Source: Tritrichomonas musculus (Eukaryota; Parabasalia; Tritrichomonadida; Tritrichomonadidae). Taken from it: a DNA stretch of 64,000 bases. Positions 9,916 to 20,956 of this stretch are shown piece after piece. The notes beneath the pieces were generated by a model, which made no database searches, was not told the DNA's origin, and saw nothing but the letters and a program-made list of their open reading frames with translations. The stretch is taken from contig JAPFFF010000010.1 of NCBI GenBank assembly GCA_039105265.1, positions 2,294,001-2,358,000 of the forward strand. The letters run 5' to 3'. The translations under genes were made by a program, and so were the position numbers. Position 1 is the first letter of the stretch. Every line of letters starts with the position of its first letter.

Positions 9916-10587
9916 TTACAACTTTTTTCCTAAAGATCCTATTTTATTTTTTTGATGGATAATTGTATAATTATATCTGTTTTTAATATCATTGGGTGTA
10001 CGATTTTTGAAAAAACGACTCAGATATGACCATTTCGGTCCATATATAACAAATTTGTCAATCAAAATTTTATCTTCTTCTTCGGTCCAAACAGAATGTG
10101 AAATTCCAGGAGCTAAGTAATTTGAATATCTATCTCTACATTGTTTAGGACTTCTTCCTGGTATCAAAGAAGCTATAAATCTCCAATTTTTTGGGCCTAT
10201 TTTTTGAACAATGCTTTTTAATAAATCATCTTCTTCTTTTGTAAACTTAGAATAGGGATGCTTTTCAAAGCATACACTAAAATTTTGAGTATTACTAACA
10301 TTTGGTTCGTTATTATTAATTGCTAGTGTTAGATATAAAGATTTTTTTGTTTTTAATTCAGGATTCTTACCAATATTATTGAAATTGTGAATTTTTTTAA
10401 TTGGAATTATAGTTTCTTTTGCTTTTGACTTTTGAATTTGTGAATTTGTTTCTTGATTATTTCTGTTTGAAATGATTTTTATTGATTCTATTTTATCTTT
10501 TTTGCTAATACATTGGAAATCAAACATATTATTTTTTTGGTTACCTTCACTATTTTGTTTTGAATCTTTTATTAAAGGCATTATCAT
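9916..10587 (-). CDS. Two-repeat Myb-like DNA-binding protein
   Basis: 223 codons from ATG at 10587. Residues 1-110 are polar, basic and low in structure. Residues about 113-158 are one Myb repeat (FTKEEDDLLKSIVQKIGPKNW, then QCRDRYSNYL). Residues 164-209 are a second (WTEEEDKILIDKFVIYGPKW, then NDIKNRYNYTI). The spaced aromatics and RDRY/KNRY recognition helices are the R2R3 signature. The first tryptophan of the first repeat is replaced by F116. Trichomonads use small Myb proteins of this type as transcription regulators at promoter elements (family knowledge). Its target is unknown. Met at 10581 is an alternative start. Confidence 0.88.
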   Translation of the reverse strand: MIMPLIKDSKQNSEGNQKNNMFDFQCISKKDKIESIKIISNRNNQETNSQIQKSKAKETIIPIKKIHNFNNIGKNPELKTKKSLYLTLAINNNEPNVSNTQNFSVCFEKHPYSKFTKEEDDLLKSIVQKIGPKNWRFIASLIPGRSPKQCRDRYSNYLAPGISHSVWTEEEDKILIDKFVIYGPKWSYLSRFFKNRTPNDIKNRYNYTIIHQKNKIGSLGKKL

Positions 10588-10736
10588 TGCTTTGGTAAGA
10601 ACAGCTGAGAATAATTGAAATTATAAATAAAGAAAACTGGTGGATGTAATTGAGTGGATTTACATTCAATTTTTTGAATTGAAAATTTTATTTTGTGAAG
10701 ATTTCCATTGAAAAAGTTTCAATTCTTTTATCCTCT

Positions 10737-11597
10737 AAAGGTCGTACAACTGAATTTTTACAGTAAAACTCAATGATTGATTTGTTTAAACTAATTATAT
10801 TATATTATTATAATAATAATTAGTTTTATAAATATTTGCATCGTACATAATTCAAATTAAAATAAAAACTAAAAGGATATAAGTATATATTAAATTTTCT
10901 TCAGAAAATAAATTTGAGTATTTTATCTCAATTTATTTTAATTATTTTTGATAATAATTTTATAACTCTTTATAAAAATTTAGAATATCGATAACTTTTT
11001 ATATAATTTATTCTAATCATTAATTCTTTTGATATCTTTTTATATGCTTTTAAAACATTAAGTGTTATATAAAAATAGTTATTATTAATGAAAAAAAATA
11101 TCATTTTTTAGCCAAAAAATCTAGAAAAATTGAATTTGTTGAATTATTAAATGATGATTTTAAAAAAATTGGACGTTACAGGAGCCCAATGAAGAATACA
11201 ATTTTATTTATATGCATTTACTTTCTAATATATTTGAATTTCATCCCAAATCAAATGTCAGTTTTTTCTAAAAATGCAGATTTAGTTGATTGGTTTCATA
11301 AATATAAAAAGTCTAATATTTCAATTACTGAAGGATTTCGTCAAAAAGCAAAATATTATTTGTATAACACATAGTATACCCATTCAAATGACATCTATAT
11401 TTTTTAAATGATACAAAAATTTAAGAAATCGATATATATTGAATTTTAATTAAAGTCTTTATTTCAACCATTACATTTTATAATATATGATACAAAATAT
11501 ATAAATTATATAATATAATCATTAATTAAATTATTCATTAAGATAAATATAAATTTATTTAATTTTATTTTATATTCAATTTAGTTGTACGACCTTT
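10737..11597. mobile_element. hAT-like short DNA transposon with 8-bp target duplication
   Basis: A perfect 15-base inverted repeat, AAAGGTCGTACAACT at 10737-10751 and its reverse at 11583-11597, is flanked by the direct 8-base copy TATCCTCT at 10729-10736 and 11598-11605. Length is 861 bp. An 8-bp duplication with short inverted ends is the hAT pattern. The interior is AT-rich. One stretch about 11128-11374 reads as weakly coding (EFVELLNDDFKKIGRYRSP, later NADLVDWFHKYKKSNIS) and may be a scrap of a transposase, but I cannot assign it. Confidence 0.8.
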
Positions 11598-11605
11598 TAT
11601 CCTCT

Positions 11606-14600
11606 GAAAATTTGAAACAATAGGATTTTTTTTAGGGTGTAATTTTTTAGCACAGTGAGATGTACCTTCACTCAAAAAAAAACGAACTTTTTTTCTGAAT
11701 TTTAAAAGCTTGATAAGTCCATGGATAATAAAGTTTTGTAGGTAAAATTATGATATGAAATTATTCCAAGCATGAACTTTATGTTGGATTGTTACTGACG
11801 CAAAATTAAATTTGGTGAGAGGTATTCATGTGAAGTGAAAACTCGTTATTTGATTTTTTTATTTTTACTTTAATTGAATGAATATTTTATCTTATGAAAA
11901 AATATTAAGATTATTTACTTCTATATATCCAATACTGACATTTGCCATAATTGGTTTTAATGGATGTTGAGAATTTAAAAACCATTTAAAAAATGATATT
12001 TCGCTTATATCTCGAGTCAAATAAAATATTTATGAATTATAAATCAATAATAATATTTTATATTTGATTTATAAAATATATTATCTGTTATATATCCAAT
12101 TTATTAGCCATATATAAATTTAAATGCAAATTTACATTAAAAAATTAAGTAAATGACTTATTTCTCAATTGATTTACGAAATAATTATATACTAATTGTA
12201 CAATATAATAATAATAAATATTTAAATAAATTTTATTATGTAAATAAGTTACTCTATACTCTCATTTTAAAGAAAAATGTAATTTTATATTTTGCATTAT
12301 TTTGAATTATTTTTCATCGTATTTTGGTACGTTATTATTTTTTAGTGACGTGAGATGATTATTTTCGGTGAAGTGAAGTTAATAGTGAAGTGATTCTTGA
12401 AAAATTTAAATTTCCTCATTTTCTTAAAAATATTATTAAAAATATTTTTTATATAGTAAAATTATTATGTACTATATTATAAAAATAACTTTAATATTTA
12501 ATATATTGAAAACCAAAAAATAATCACAATACAAAGCAACATATTTTTTTAGAAATTCAATTAAAAATCATCGTTTAATTGAATTTTTCATTTTTTTTTG
12601 TTAATTTATCTATTTAATATATAATGTAAAACTTAAATATAAAATTTTAATAGTATATGATATATTATATATATTATATATATAAAATAAAATAATGTTT
12701 TAATAACAATACTACTAGGATAAAAAATGTTTATTATTTCAATATAAAAAATATAATAACTGAAAAAGTTAAAAATTTATAAAAAATAAAAAAAATATAA
12801 ACAAGTGTATCTCTAGAAAATAAATATTTTTTAAACATATAAGTATTATTAAGTTATCAATATATATACTATAATAATTAATAAAACAAAATTATATATA
12901 TATTTATATTTCATCAATTTTTATATAAAAAAAATTATATAGCCTCTCAATTATAAAACGATTCTTATTCAGAAAAATAAAAATAGAAATATCTCAAAAA
13001 TAGGAGTATAAAATTCTTATCCATTAAAGCACATTCTTAGTTTCAAAATAAAAATAAAGAAAATATGATCAAAATTACAATATTTCGTCAATTTCTCTAC
13101 ATGAATACCTCTATTTGGTGTGCAAAATATATCAACATTTTCAATATCTCCAAAAGTAGAATTTTTCAAGTGATTTTTATGATTTAAAATCAAATTTCAT
13201 TGTTATCTAGCAAGATATGCAAATTTTGGGAGCTGTGGAAACGGCCATTTTTTCCAAAAACTGCTTTCAAGTTCTCTCTGTTTTTAGGAGTTTTAACTTT
13301 TTGAGTACTCATTTCAATATCCATCATACAAAGAGCATTACGATTATTGCTGAAACAACCATTTTAGTCAATACAGACGAAGTAAAACCAAAGATGCCAT
13401 TCCTTTCAATACAGACAAGAGGCTACGAAGGCAAGGAACCTTCCAAAATAAACATCTAAAAGATAAATAGTTACAGGGAAGTCAATAAAGACTATTTACT
13501 AATCAATAAATTCGTTCACAGCTATGACGCCTAGGCTTTACTGCTCTTATAGATGCCCAGTATAAATTAAATGATTATCATCAATATCGAAAGAGGCACT
13601 CAATAAAGAATTAAAACAAGAAAATTTTAGTAAGGATCACACTTACAATTACTTTATTGTTTGTTTTATTAATTTTTTTTTTGAGTTTTATGCATTAAAT
13701 GATCTTATATAAAATAGTTATTAAACTTTTTCTTTATAACTAATCATAAATTAAAACCTTTTTATTTAATAACCTAATACAAGAAAAGAAAAAACAGAAT
13801 TTCTAATTATGAGTAGGAAAAGAAGCAAATATTATTATTATTATTATCAGAAACTTTTTGAATATATTTTATTTTGTGAGGTATACAAATTAAAAAAATA
13901 TAAATATCTCTAAATTCACCGATGGAAGTTGAAAAATAATTTGATAAATATACTTTAATACTGATTTATAAAAATATAAAATAAAATAAATTGTTTGAAA
14001 AATTCAGCAAAAAAAATTGGAAGAGTGATGGTACATCTGCACAGTGCTGCAGCACAGAGAACTTTTTGTATGTATATATGGTCCAGATAAACTTTTTGAG
14101 AAATTAAAATTAATATTTTTTAAACAAAATAGCATGACCCCCTATTCATGCTTTTTTTATTCCTTTAAAATAATTTTTTAAAATATTTGTTTTCTTATTT
14201 AATATTGATTTTAACCATTAAATCCTAAATTTTATCAATTTAGGAAGCCCAACAAGCCATTTGATTCTCTAAATCAACCATTTTTGAGAAGAATTATTAT
14301 TCAAATAATAATCTCATTTTTGAAAATTTTCGATTATTTCGCCTTTAACATATTCTCTAAATGGCATAAATTAAGAAATCAATAAAAAATACAAGGAACT
14401 TTTAATCTTTTCTATGTAAAATAAAGCTCGAAAAAATGGATGATTATTTTCTTCTGAAAAAGTTGTATGTGCTATAAAGAATTCCTCTTTTTTTTATCTC
14501 TTATAATCATATGATATATTTCTTTTTTAAGTCAATATTTTCTCTCTTTATATATAATTTTTAATGATAAAATTCTAAAAATTTGTCTGATAGCAAATAC

Positions 14601-14827
14601 AATTACTCGCAAAATTAAAATAACCACTCAATATTTTGGATCTGAGCTTCCATTTTAAATTGAATTGTCATTAAAGAGAAGTCGATGATATAATTAAATT
14701 AAAAAATACTACATTTTATAAAATTTAGATATTATATTATTTTACCTCTAGTGATTTAAAAGCAAATCATTAAATGCCAATTCCGAATTATTGAGTTTTT
14801 GAATGTAACTATCAATTTCATTTTTAT
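11606..14827. other. Gene-poor AT-rich stretch with one IR pair and a higher-GC patch
   Basis: No supported gene. An imperfect inverted pair of about 24 bases lies at 11649-11672 (AGCACAGTGAGATGTACC) and 14026-14049. Between them is extremely AT-rich DNA and a distinctly less AT-rich patch at about 13060-13560, with short open frames on both strands and no family I know. A 7-bp hairpin AGCATGA/TCATGCT lies near 14131-14152. Confidence 0.5.
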
Positions 14828-15225
14828 TTAAGTCTTCATTGTGCCATAAATAAAAGGATACCAAAAAGTAGGCTTGTTAAGTCTCGATTTTCGATATCGA
14901 TAATTGATCCATTTTTCTGATATCATTTGGATATGGTGGAACCAACAATTTATTTTTATATTGATCAAGTTCGCCTTTACTTTAAAATTTTCAAGACAAT
15001 ATTTGTCGTTATCTAACATTATTAATAATGCTTGTGGATTAGAATGAATGATTGATTGATTGATTTAGGATTTTGCTGATATTATTATAAAATATATCCG
15101 AATTTTGTTCAATGAGCCATAAAAATATATCGTTTTGGTAATATTTAATTGCGTATTCAAATGATTTTAACGATATTTCGCACTTTTTTGTTAACAAATA
15201 CGAATGATTTCAGCATTGCCTCGTG
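14828..15225 (-). pseudogene. Relic of a DUF3447-like/ankyrin protein
   Basis: On the minus strand short pieces in different frames line up in the order expected for a trichomonad ankyrin protein. IARGNAEIIRIC (about 15225-15190) is a piece of an ankyrin repeat. Next, at about 15175-15040, comes EYAIKYYQNDIFLWLIEQ, which resembles AIQFFQNDILQWLIENY in the intact protein at 30726-33140. Then a frame from 15019 to 14828 (MLDNDKYCLENFKVK) follows, whose relation is less sure. Stops and frame changes break it. The similarity between two loci in the same window is the main support. Confidence 0.55.
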
Positions 15226-15545
15226 CAATTACGTAATTTTATATATATAAATTACAATTTTTCCAAAGAACCGATTAATTGATATGTGATATATCAATCG
15301 AAACATTTATATAAATTAAAAAAAAACATAAAAATAACTAAATTTACTTAGATAATTGCGAATTTTGAATAGAAATAAATTGAAAGATAAAAATAATTAA
15401 TTGAAATTTCAATAAAATAAAATTATTTTTTCTAATATTTTTTCTATAATGGCTCTTTTCAAAAATTCAATTGATTGAGTGTTTTGCAGCTCTATTTATA
15501 AAATTAACATTCTCAAAAGCCAACTCTTTTTTACTTAAGTAAAAA
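15226..15545. other. Upstream region of the MFS transporter
   Basis: AT-rich. No tRNA or inverted repeat seen. No clear TCAYTW initiator precedes the ATG at 15546. Confidence 0.45.
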
Positions 15546-16877
15546 ATGGCCAAATTCTTTTCCATATCACTCCTCTATGCATTAATTCTTTCATGCGGGT
15601 CGATGACATTTGGATCTATAATTGCATTTGGATCTGCAACGTTAAGAATCATGAAAGATGTATTTGGTCCACTTCCAACCTTTTACATTGGAGCATTTCA
15701 AGCTGCTCCGGCCATGTCTGCGATCATTGCTCCATTATTTTGGAGTTTTCTACTCAAACGACTCCGATTAAAAATTGTTTCATTTTCTGTCGGCTTGACA
15801 GGTGTAATTTTTTGGCCTCTGCTTCTAACGACCACTAAGAAATATTTCTGGACGTCAATAATAATTCGTGCAATGCTAGGAATGACGCTTGCCGGCATCT
15901 CGACGATTGGCCCTTTGTATTTCACACAAATTGCGCCTCCAGAATTGAAAGGATTCTATGGAACGCTTCACTCTTTGTTTGTGATCATGGGGCACATTGT
16001 AACGAATCTTCTTGGAGTGACGCATAAGTGGCAACCACCGATTTATGTGTCGACATCATTAATGTTTATTTTTGGCACTTTTGTGTTCGTTATTCCTGAT
16101 GTGAAAAAAGACGATCAAAAAGGCACTGAAAAACAGATTGAATTGAATGACATAAATTCAAATAATGACAGTGATATTAATGCAAACATTGGCCTTTTTG
16201 ATGCTTCACATCGCAGAAGAACTCTTGTTGCAATGACTTTAGCATTTTTCATGTCATTCAGCGGTATCGGCTCTATCATGCAAAACATCGCACCTTTAAT
16301 GAGTGAAGTTGGTCTCGAATTAGATGCTGGTTATCAAGCAGCAATAGCTATCTGTGCTCAATTTTTTTCATGCTTTTTGAGCTCAATTTTGATTGATAAA
16401 TTAGGTTTTAAATTCTTGTGGAATTTGTCTGCTTTGGGTTCTTCTTTGTCTCTTCTTTTTTATGGCTTAAATGTGAAATTTGAATGGTCACGCCTACTTC
16501 CAATGATTTTTCTTTTCTCTTTTCAATTTTTCTTCGGTATTGGCTTAGGAAGCATTCCTTGGATCCTTCCTTCAATTATCTTCCCACCTGAACTGAAATC
16601 AAAGGCGATGTCATTGACTACTTCTTTGGTTTGGGCAGGAGCTTCTATCGTTATGTTCTTGTTTCCTTTCTTGCAAAAATGGTTCGGACAGTTTGGTTTG
16701 ATGATGATTCTATCTGGGTTAAACGCTTTGAATTTGGTGATTGGCATTTTATTTGTTGAAAATTATAAAGATAAAAATCAAACAAATATAATTGCAGATT
16801 CGAATGATATCAAACAAAACTTAATTAGTGGAGAACAAGGTGAAGTTGATGAAAGCATTAAAGCTAATTTATTATAG
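15546..16877 (+). CDS. MFS sugar-type transporter
   Basis: 443 codons, close to the 450-500 usual for the family. About twelve hydrophobic spans are arranged 6+6, with a polar loop at about 180-218 (KDDQKGTEKQIELND). Residues about 105-130 (RAMLGMTLAGISTIGPLYFTQ) and PPELKGFYGTLHSLF match the region after TM4 of the sugar-porter branch (PxExRG). PPELKSKAMSLTTSLVWAG in the second half is the matching second copy. The hydrophilic tail ends QGEVDESIKANLL. It probably moves sugars across the plasma or an internal membrane; the exact substrate cannot be read from sequence. Codon use is somewhat GC-richer than neighbours, as for a well-expressed gene. Confidence 0.87.
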   Translation: MAKFFSISLLYALILSCGSMTFGSIIAFGSATLRIMKDVFGPLPTFYIGAFQAAPAMSAIIAPLFWSFLLKRLRLKIVSFSVGLTGVIFWPLLLTTTKKYFWTSIIIRAMLGMTLAGISTIGPLYFTQIAPPELKGFYGTLHSLFVIMGHIVTNLLGVTHKWQPPIYVSTSLMFIFGTFVFVIPDVKKDDQKGTEKQIELNDINSNNDSDINANIGLFDASHRRRTLVAMTLAFFMSFSGIGSIMQNIAPLMSEVGLELDAGYQAAIAICAQFFSCFLSSILIDKLGFKFLWNLSALGSSLSLLFYGLNVKFEWSRLLPMIFLFSFQFFFGIGLGSIPWILPSIIFPPELKSKAMSLTTSLVWAGASIVMFLFPFLQKWFGQFGLMMILSGLNALNLVIGILFVENYKDKNQTNIIADSNDIKQNLISGEQGEVDESIKANLL

Positions 16878-17094
16878 TACTTTTATTTAAAAAAATAACA
16901 AAATTCCATTTTTATTATTTATTATTTTATTGACAGGGTTATGAAAATAACGTTATTTCCTTTCATTTTAACCGTTTTAAATTGGCCATAGCATCCAAAT
17001 AACGTTGATACTAAGTTGATTCAATTAATGTTTGTGCTAACTTTTATTGATTTTATTTAGAAGATAATGTATGACGATAAATAAATGTCAGAAG
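16878..17094. other. Short intergenic stretch
   Basis: AT-rich sequence after the transporter; nothing recognised. Confidence 0.4.
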
Positions 17095-17607
17095 AAACTC
17101 CATTATTCAGAGTTGTTAAAAATGGAAGAGTTTAATATTATTGGACTTATGTTAAAGAATTTTCAAGTTCATTAATTGGAGTTTTAATGGTTATACAATT
17201 ATTATCAAGGATTTTCTACAAAATTATTTTTTTTTGATTCACTGAAAGCAAAAAAATAACAACTTAAAAATCAATTGAAAAAACAAAAGACAAAAAATAA
17301 CACAAAGAAGAAAAGAAAATGCATGAGAAAGAAATAAAACAATATGAAGAAGATAAATCCAATTACTAAAAAAAGATACATGAAATAAAAAAAGATGAAA
17401 AGTATTCAGAATCTAGTGATTTATATGCAAAATAACAATGCAGATGATCCAAATTTTCATCTAGAATTAACACACGACATATATGAATCTTTTAAACAAC
17501 CAATTAAATCGTTATAGCCATATATACCAGAAGAAAAACCAATATTTAGCCAAATCATTGATGATCTTATGAATAATAGTGAAATAACTATAGTTTCAAT
17601 GAATTGA
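17095..17607 (+). pseudogene. Decayed membrane-protein gene of unknown family
   Basis: Coding-looking pieces follow one another in several frames. From ATG at 17095: MSEETPLFRVVKNGRV, a stop, then YYWTYVKEFSSSLIGVLMV with a hydrophobic segment. A basic Lys-rich stretch follows, then KKIHEIKKDEKYSESSDLYAK, NADDPNFHLELTHDIYESF, and finally PEEKPIFSQIIDDLMNNSE ending in TGA at 17605-17607. Several stops and frame changes separate them. The order suggests a small protein with one membrane span followed by a charged tail. I do not recognise the family. Confidence 0.4.
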
Positions 17608-17665
17608 GATATAACCAAAAATATGAAAGAAAAAATTCATTATGGAGATATAACCAAAAATATGT
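17606..17665 (+). repeat. 40-bp tandem duplication
   Basis: GAGATATAACCAAAAATATG occurs at 17606-17625 and again at 17646-17665. Confidence 0.6.
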
Positions 17666-17722
17666 TTTATAAAAATTTCAACTTTTTGAGGAAAAATTTT
17701 ATAAAATTTATATGTGTGGGTA

Positions 17723-18196
17723 GACTTGTTATTTTGAGAATCGATATCAAAAACGTCACTTTTTTATATCTGATACTCGATTATCAGTTTACAAATCTGA
17801 TATCGAGATTATCGATTATCAAGATATCAGATATGAAATGTGATATAAAAATAATTGTAAACTTGATATCAATTACCGAGATCTCGAGATCTCAAACAGA
17901 TTTATCTTTTTTTATAATTGGTATTTGTGATTTTATTATATTTAAAAATAAATAATAGAATGTATTGATGTTTATTTTAAGATTAAAATCAAAAAATACA
18001 TTCTTTTTTATGAAATATTTGAGAATGAATTACGATCATATTTTTATCAAAAAGTTTAATTGAAAATTCTGATATCAAAAGCAGAGAAAAAAAATTCTCG
18101 ATCTCTGAAATCGATCTCGAGAATCTGTGCATATTTATGTATCGACATCAAAAAGTCAATCAATTATCAATCTCGATAATCGGAGAATAACAAGTC
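17723..18196. mobile_element. 474-bp inverted-repeat element with 12-bp flanking duplication
   Basis: The ends GACTTGTTATT (17723-17733) and AATAACAAGTC (18186-18196) are inverted. The direct copies TATGTGTGGGTA at 17711-17722 and 18197-18208 flank them. The interior is packed with short palindromes such as GATATC, ATCGAT and CTCGAG (near 17740-17905 and 18070-18180) and lacks a transposase frame. The 9-12 base duplication is closest to Mutator-like elements, but the family is not certain. Confidence 0.7.
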
Positions 18197-18208
18197 TATG
18201 TGTGGGTA

Positions 18209-18560
18209 GGTCAATCTGATCTTCAAAAAAAAAAAAAAATATTTAATGAAAAATCTATATAGCCATTATAAAAAAATTTTTTATTTACAAAAAAATAACT
18301 GCTGAATATTTAATGAGATACTTATGTTTTTAAGAATTGAATAGAAAAAAAATTTTTTTGAATTGATTCATTGAATTTTTCTTGCGAAAATATGTCTGTT
18401 AGATGATAATATTTCTTTTATATAATATTTTCATTCGTAATCGATCTGAATTATAATCCTGTCAGGATGAATGGTAACCTGTCTGAATTGAAATTTGGCT
18501 GATTTATCATCTAGCTAAAATTTTTAAGTTAAAAATATCTTAAAAATAACGTATTTTGAT
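18209..18560. other. Upstream region of the RCC1-kinase gene
   Basis: AT-rich; no initiator motif of the TCAYTW form close to the ATG and no other recognised feature. Confidence 0.4.
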
Positions 18561-18590
18561 AGTCTGCCCACACATATAAAAATTTATAAA

Positions 18591-20693
18591 ATGATTAAAA
18601 CATGTGGACATAATGAATATTCACAACTTTGTGAAAATTCTAATAATAAAAATGCAGGCGGTGGTGATACTGCTGTCTACCCTCCTTGCAATTTCGAAGT
18701 TGATATTTCGTCAGTTTTGTCGTTATCTTTTTATGGCTGTGAAACAGCTTGGGTAGCTAAAGAACGAGCCTATTGTATTGGATATAACGATAACAATCAG
18801 ATTTTAGAAAGTCTTCCTCAAGAAGTATTCAAAACTCAAAAAGAAATTACATATCATAACGATAAAGATGAAAGATACCAATTTATGTCAGCTGTTTGCG
18901 GCAATTATTACACCCTTTACCACATTTCATTAGATAGAAACTTCAAACACTCACAACTTTTGTATTCATATTATAAGCATTCTAACCCAATAATTGTGAA
19001 CATAAATGGTCACCAACCGATTTCACTTTATGGCGGCAATAAAGTATCAGCAGTGATCGACACCGAAGGTTTCATCTTTGTCATAACAGAAACAGCTTTT
19101 GAAAACCCAACGGAACCGATTTCAGCGACAATTCTTCCGAATAAAGAAAAAGCAGTCAGTGTTGCCTGCTGTGATGACTTTTTGATTGCACTTGGCTCGA
19201 GTGGTCGCGTCTTTGAAGGATCATTGACATCGTACCGTGGTAATGGACTCAAAATGACAATAGTTAGAGAACTTTTTGATACCGAAATCACGTCTATCGC
19301 AGGCACTTATAGTCATTGCTTTGCCATCAGCAAAGACGGGAAAGTCTTCGGCCGCGGATCAAATGAATATGGCCAACTTGGAATTGGAGAAGGTGAAGAA
19401 TTGACTGATGAATTTGTTGAGATCAGATCACTAAACAAATACAAAATCAAATCAGCTTCAGCAGGTTTTTCACATTCTCTGTTTCTAACGAGTGAAGGGA
19501 AAGTTCTTGCATGCGGAAATAACTATTTCGGACAACTTGCAACGAGCGTCGGTCCAAGTGAAGAAGACGTTTATTTTCCAGTTGAGACAGATATCAAAGA
19601 TGGTGCCACTTTTTGTATTGCAGGTTCAAGTTTAACCGCCATTTTTGTTGGCGCACAACCGCCACCAAACACGCCAAACATGACTGTTTCCCATTCAGGA
19701 GAACCGACAGATTCATCTCTCGTCGATCCAAAAGACGAACTCATCAAATCACTGAATCAGGAAGTTGCGAATCTGAAGAAGAAGATTGTATTGCTTGAAA
19801 TGCCCGAATCAAAAAGTGGCACTGGTGATCCATTCAACATCATCGACACAGAAACGTTCCACAGTCTGCGAATCATCCGAAAGATCAGTTCAGGCGGGAG
19901 CGGCGAAGTTGTTGAAGTTGGCAAAGAAGAAAAGTTTGCACTTAAAATGATGCACGTTGGATCGACCAACTACAAGACGTGGAAGCAGTATCTTAGGGAA
20001 CACGAGAGGCTGAACATGCTTCGTCATCCGAACATTGTCAACACGTATGGAATTTACCTCGGAGACGAAACGACACCGATCTCGATTCTCCTTGAGCTTT
20101 GTCCAGAAGACATGAACTCGGCGATCAATAATGGAAGCATAAGCAAAGAATGCGTTGTGAAGTATGTCTATGAAATTTGTGAAGGCATGAAATTTGCGCA
20201 CTTTTGCGGAATTATTCATCGAGACCTGAAGCCTTCGAACATCCTGATTGACAAACATGGCAACATCAAGATCAGCGATTTCGGCATTTCGAAGTTGATG
20301 ACTACAGAAGAACAATGCACGACGATGGGAGGAGACACACAAAAGTTCATGGCGCCGGAAATCTTGAATGAAGAACAGTACGATGAAAAGGTTGATGTTT
20401 ACGCATTCGGCGTGATCTTGTTCTTCATGATCAGTGGTGGTGAGATGCCCAATATAACGATCATCCAGATGGGAACTGGTATGAAGGCAGCAATTCCGTC
20501 ATCATTCACACCATTTTCGAAAGCACTAATCAGCAAGTGCTGTGAAATTGATCCAAAGAAACGTCCAAGCTTTTCAGAAATCTTAGAAGAACTTGAAAGG
20601 AACAAATATGGACTTTTTGAATTAAGTGAAACCGAAGTTCGAAAAATTCGTAATTTCGTTGAAGAACACAAAAAACGAATTCCTGACTACTAA
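18591..20693 (+). CDS. RCC1-repeat protein kinase
   Basis: 700 codons. Residues about 1-350 hold RCC1-like propeller repeats: MIKTCGHNEYSQLCEN, YSHCFAISKDGKVFGRGSNEYGQLG, FSHSLFLTSEGKVLACGNNYFGQL. A linker and short coiled coil follow (about 365-400). Residues about 420-690 are a kinase domain with glycine loop SSGGSGEVVEV (near 433), lysine in FALKMM, HRDLKPSN (near 543), DFG (near 563), MAPEIL (near 588) and FGVILFF, so all catalytic residues are present. RCC1 repeats with a kinase recall NEK8/9 proteins, but here the repeats precede the kinase and the catalytic domain looks TKL/RIP-like. GC is well above the surroundings. The gene converges with the membrane-protein gene at 20957-22333. 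Confidence 0.9.
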   Translation: MIKTCGHNEYSQLCENSNNKNAGGGDTAVYPPCNFEVDISSVLSLSFYGCETAWVAKERAYCIGYNDNNQILESLPQEVFKTQKEITYHNDKDERYQFMSAVCGNYYTLYHISLDRNFKHSQLLYSYYKHSNPIIVNINGHQPISLYGGNKVSAVIDTEGFIFVITETAFENPTEPISATILPNKEKAVSVACCDDFLIALGSSGRVFEGSLTSYRGNGLKMTIVRELFDTEITSIAGTYSHCFAISKDGKVFGRGSNEYGQLGIGEGEELTDEFVEIRSLNKYKIKSASAGFSHSLFLTSEGKVLACGNNYFGQLATSVGPSEEDVYFPVETDIKDGATFCIAGSSLTAIFVGAQPPPNTPNMTVSHSGEPTDSSLVDPKDELIKSLNQEVANLKKKIVLLEMPESKSGTGDPFNIIDTETFHSLRIIRKISSGGSGEVVEVGKEEKFALKMMHVGSTNYKTWKQYLREHERLNMLRHPNIVNTYGIYLGDETTPISILLELCPEDMNSAINNGSISKECVVKYVYEICEGMKFAHFCGIIHRDLKPSNILIDKHGNIKISDFGISKLMTTEEQCTTMGGDTQKFMAPEILNEEQYDEKVDVYAFGVILFFMISGGEMPNITIIQMGTGMKAAIPSSFTPFSKALISKCCEIDPKKRPSFSEILEELERNKYGLFELSETEVRKIRNFVEEHKKRIPDY

Positions 20694-20735
20694 ACTAATT
20701 ATGGCGATCTAAATAACAACTTACTAACTTACTTA

Positions 20736-20769
20736 ATTTTATATATATATATATATGTATATATATAAA
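20736..20769. repeat. TA dinucleotide microsatellite
   Basis: A run of alternating T and A with one G, between two convergent genes. Confidence 0.7.
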
Positions 20770-20956
20770 AAGCAATTTTTATTTTATTTAATATAATAAG
20801 AGATATTGTTATGATAAGTTTCTTTTATTTTGGTATTATATGGTATCCTATACTTTTAAAATATCTTTGGATTTTATAACAGTAAATATAATAATAATAA
20901 TGAGGCTTTTTTTGCATTTTTATTCAGCTTTTATATATTTAAAAAAAAAATAATGT

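Larger units (their letters stand above)
17698..18590. repeat. 29-bp inverted pair ending at the kinase start codon
   Basis: TTTATAAAATTTATATGTGTGGG and the next bases at 17698-17726 are repeated in reverse at 18561-18590, immediately before the ATG at 18591. The left copy contains the target duplication of the 474-bp element, so that element appears inserted into, or next to, one arm of an older inverted repeat. Confidence 0.55.

Noticed and set aside
13217-13459. 80-codon frame in the GC-richer patch
   Set aside because: No domain, and the opposite strand looks equally coding-like; not enough to call a gene.
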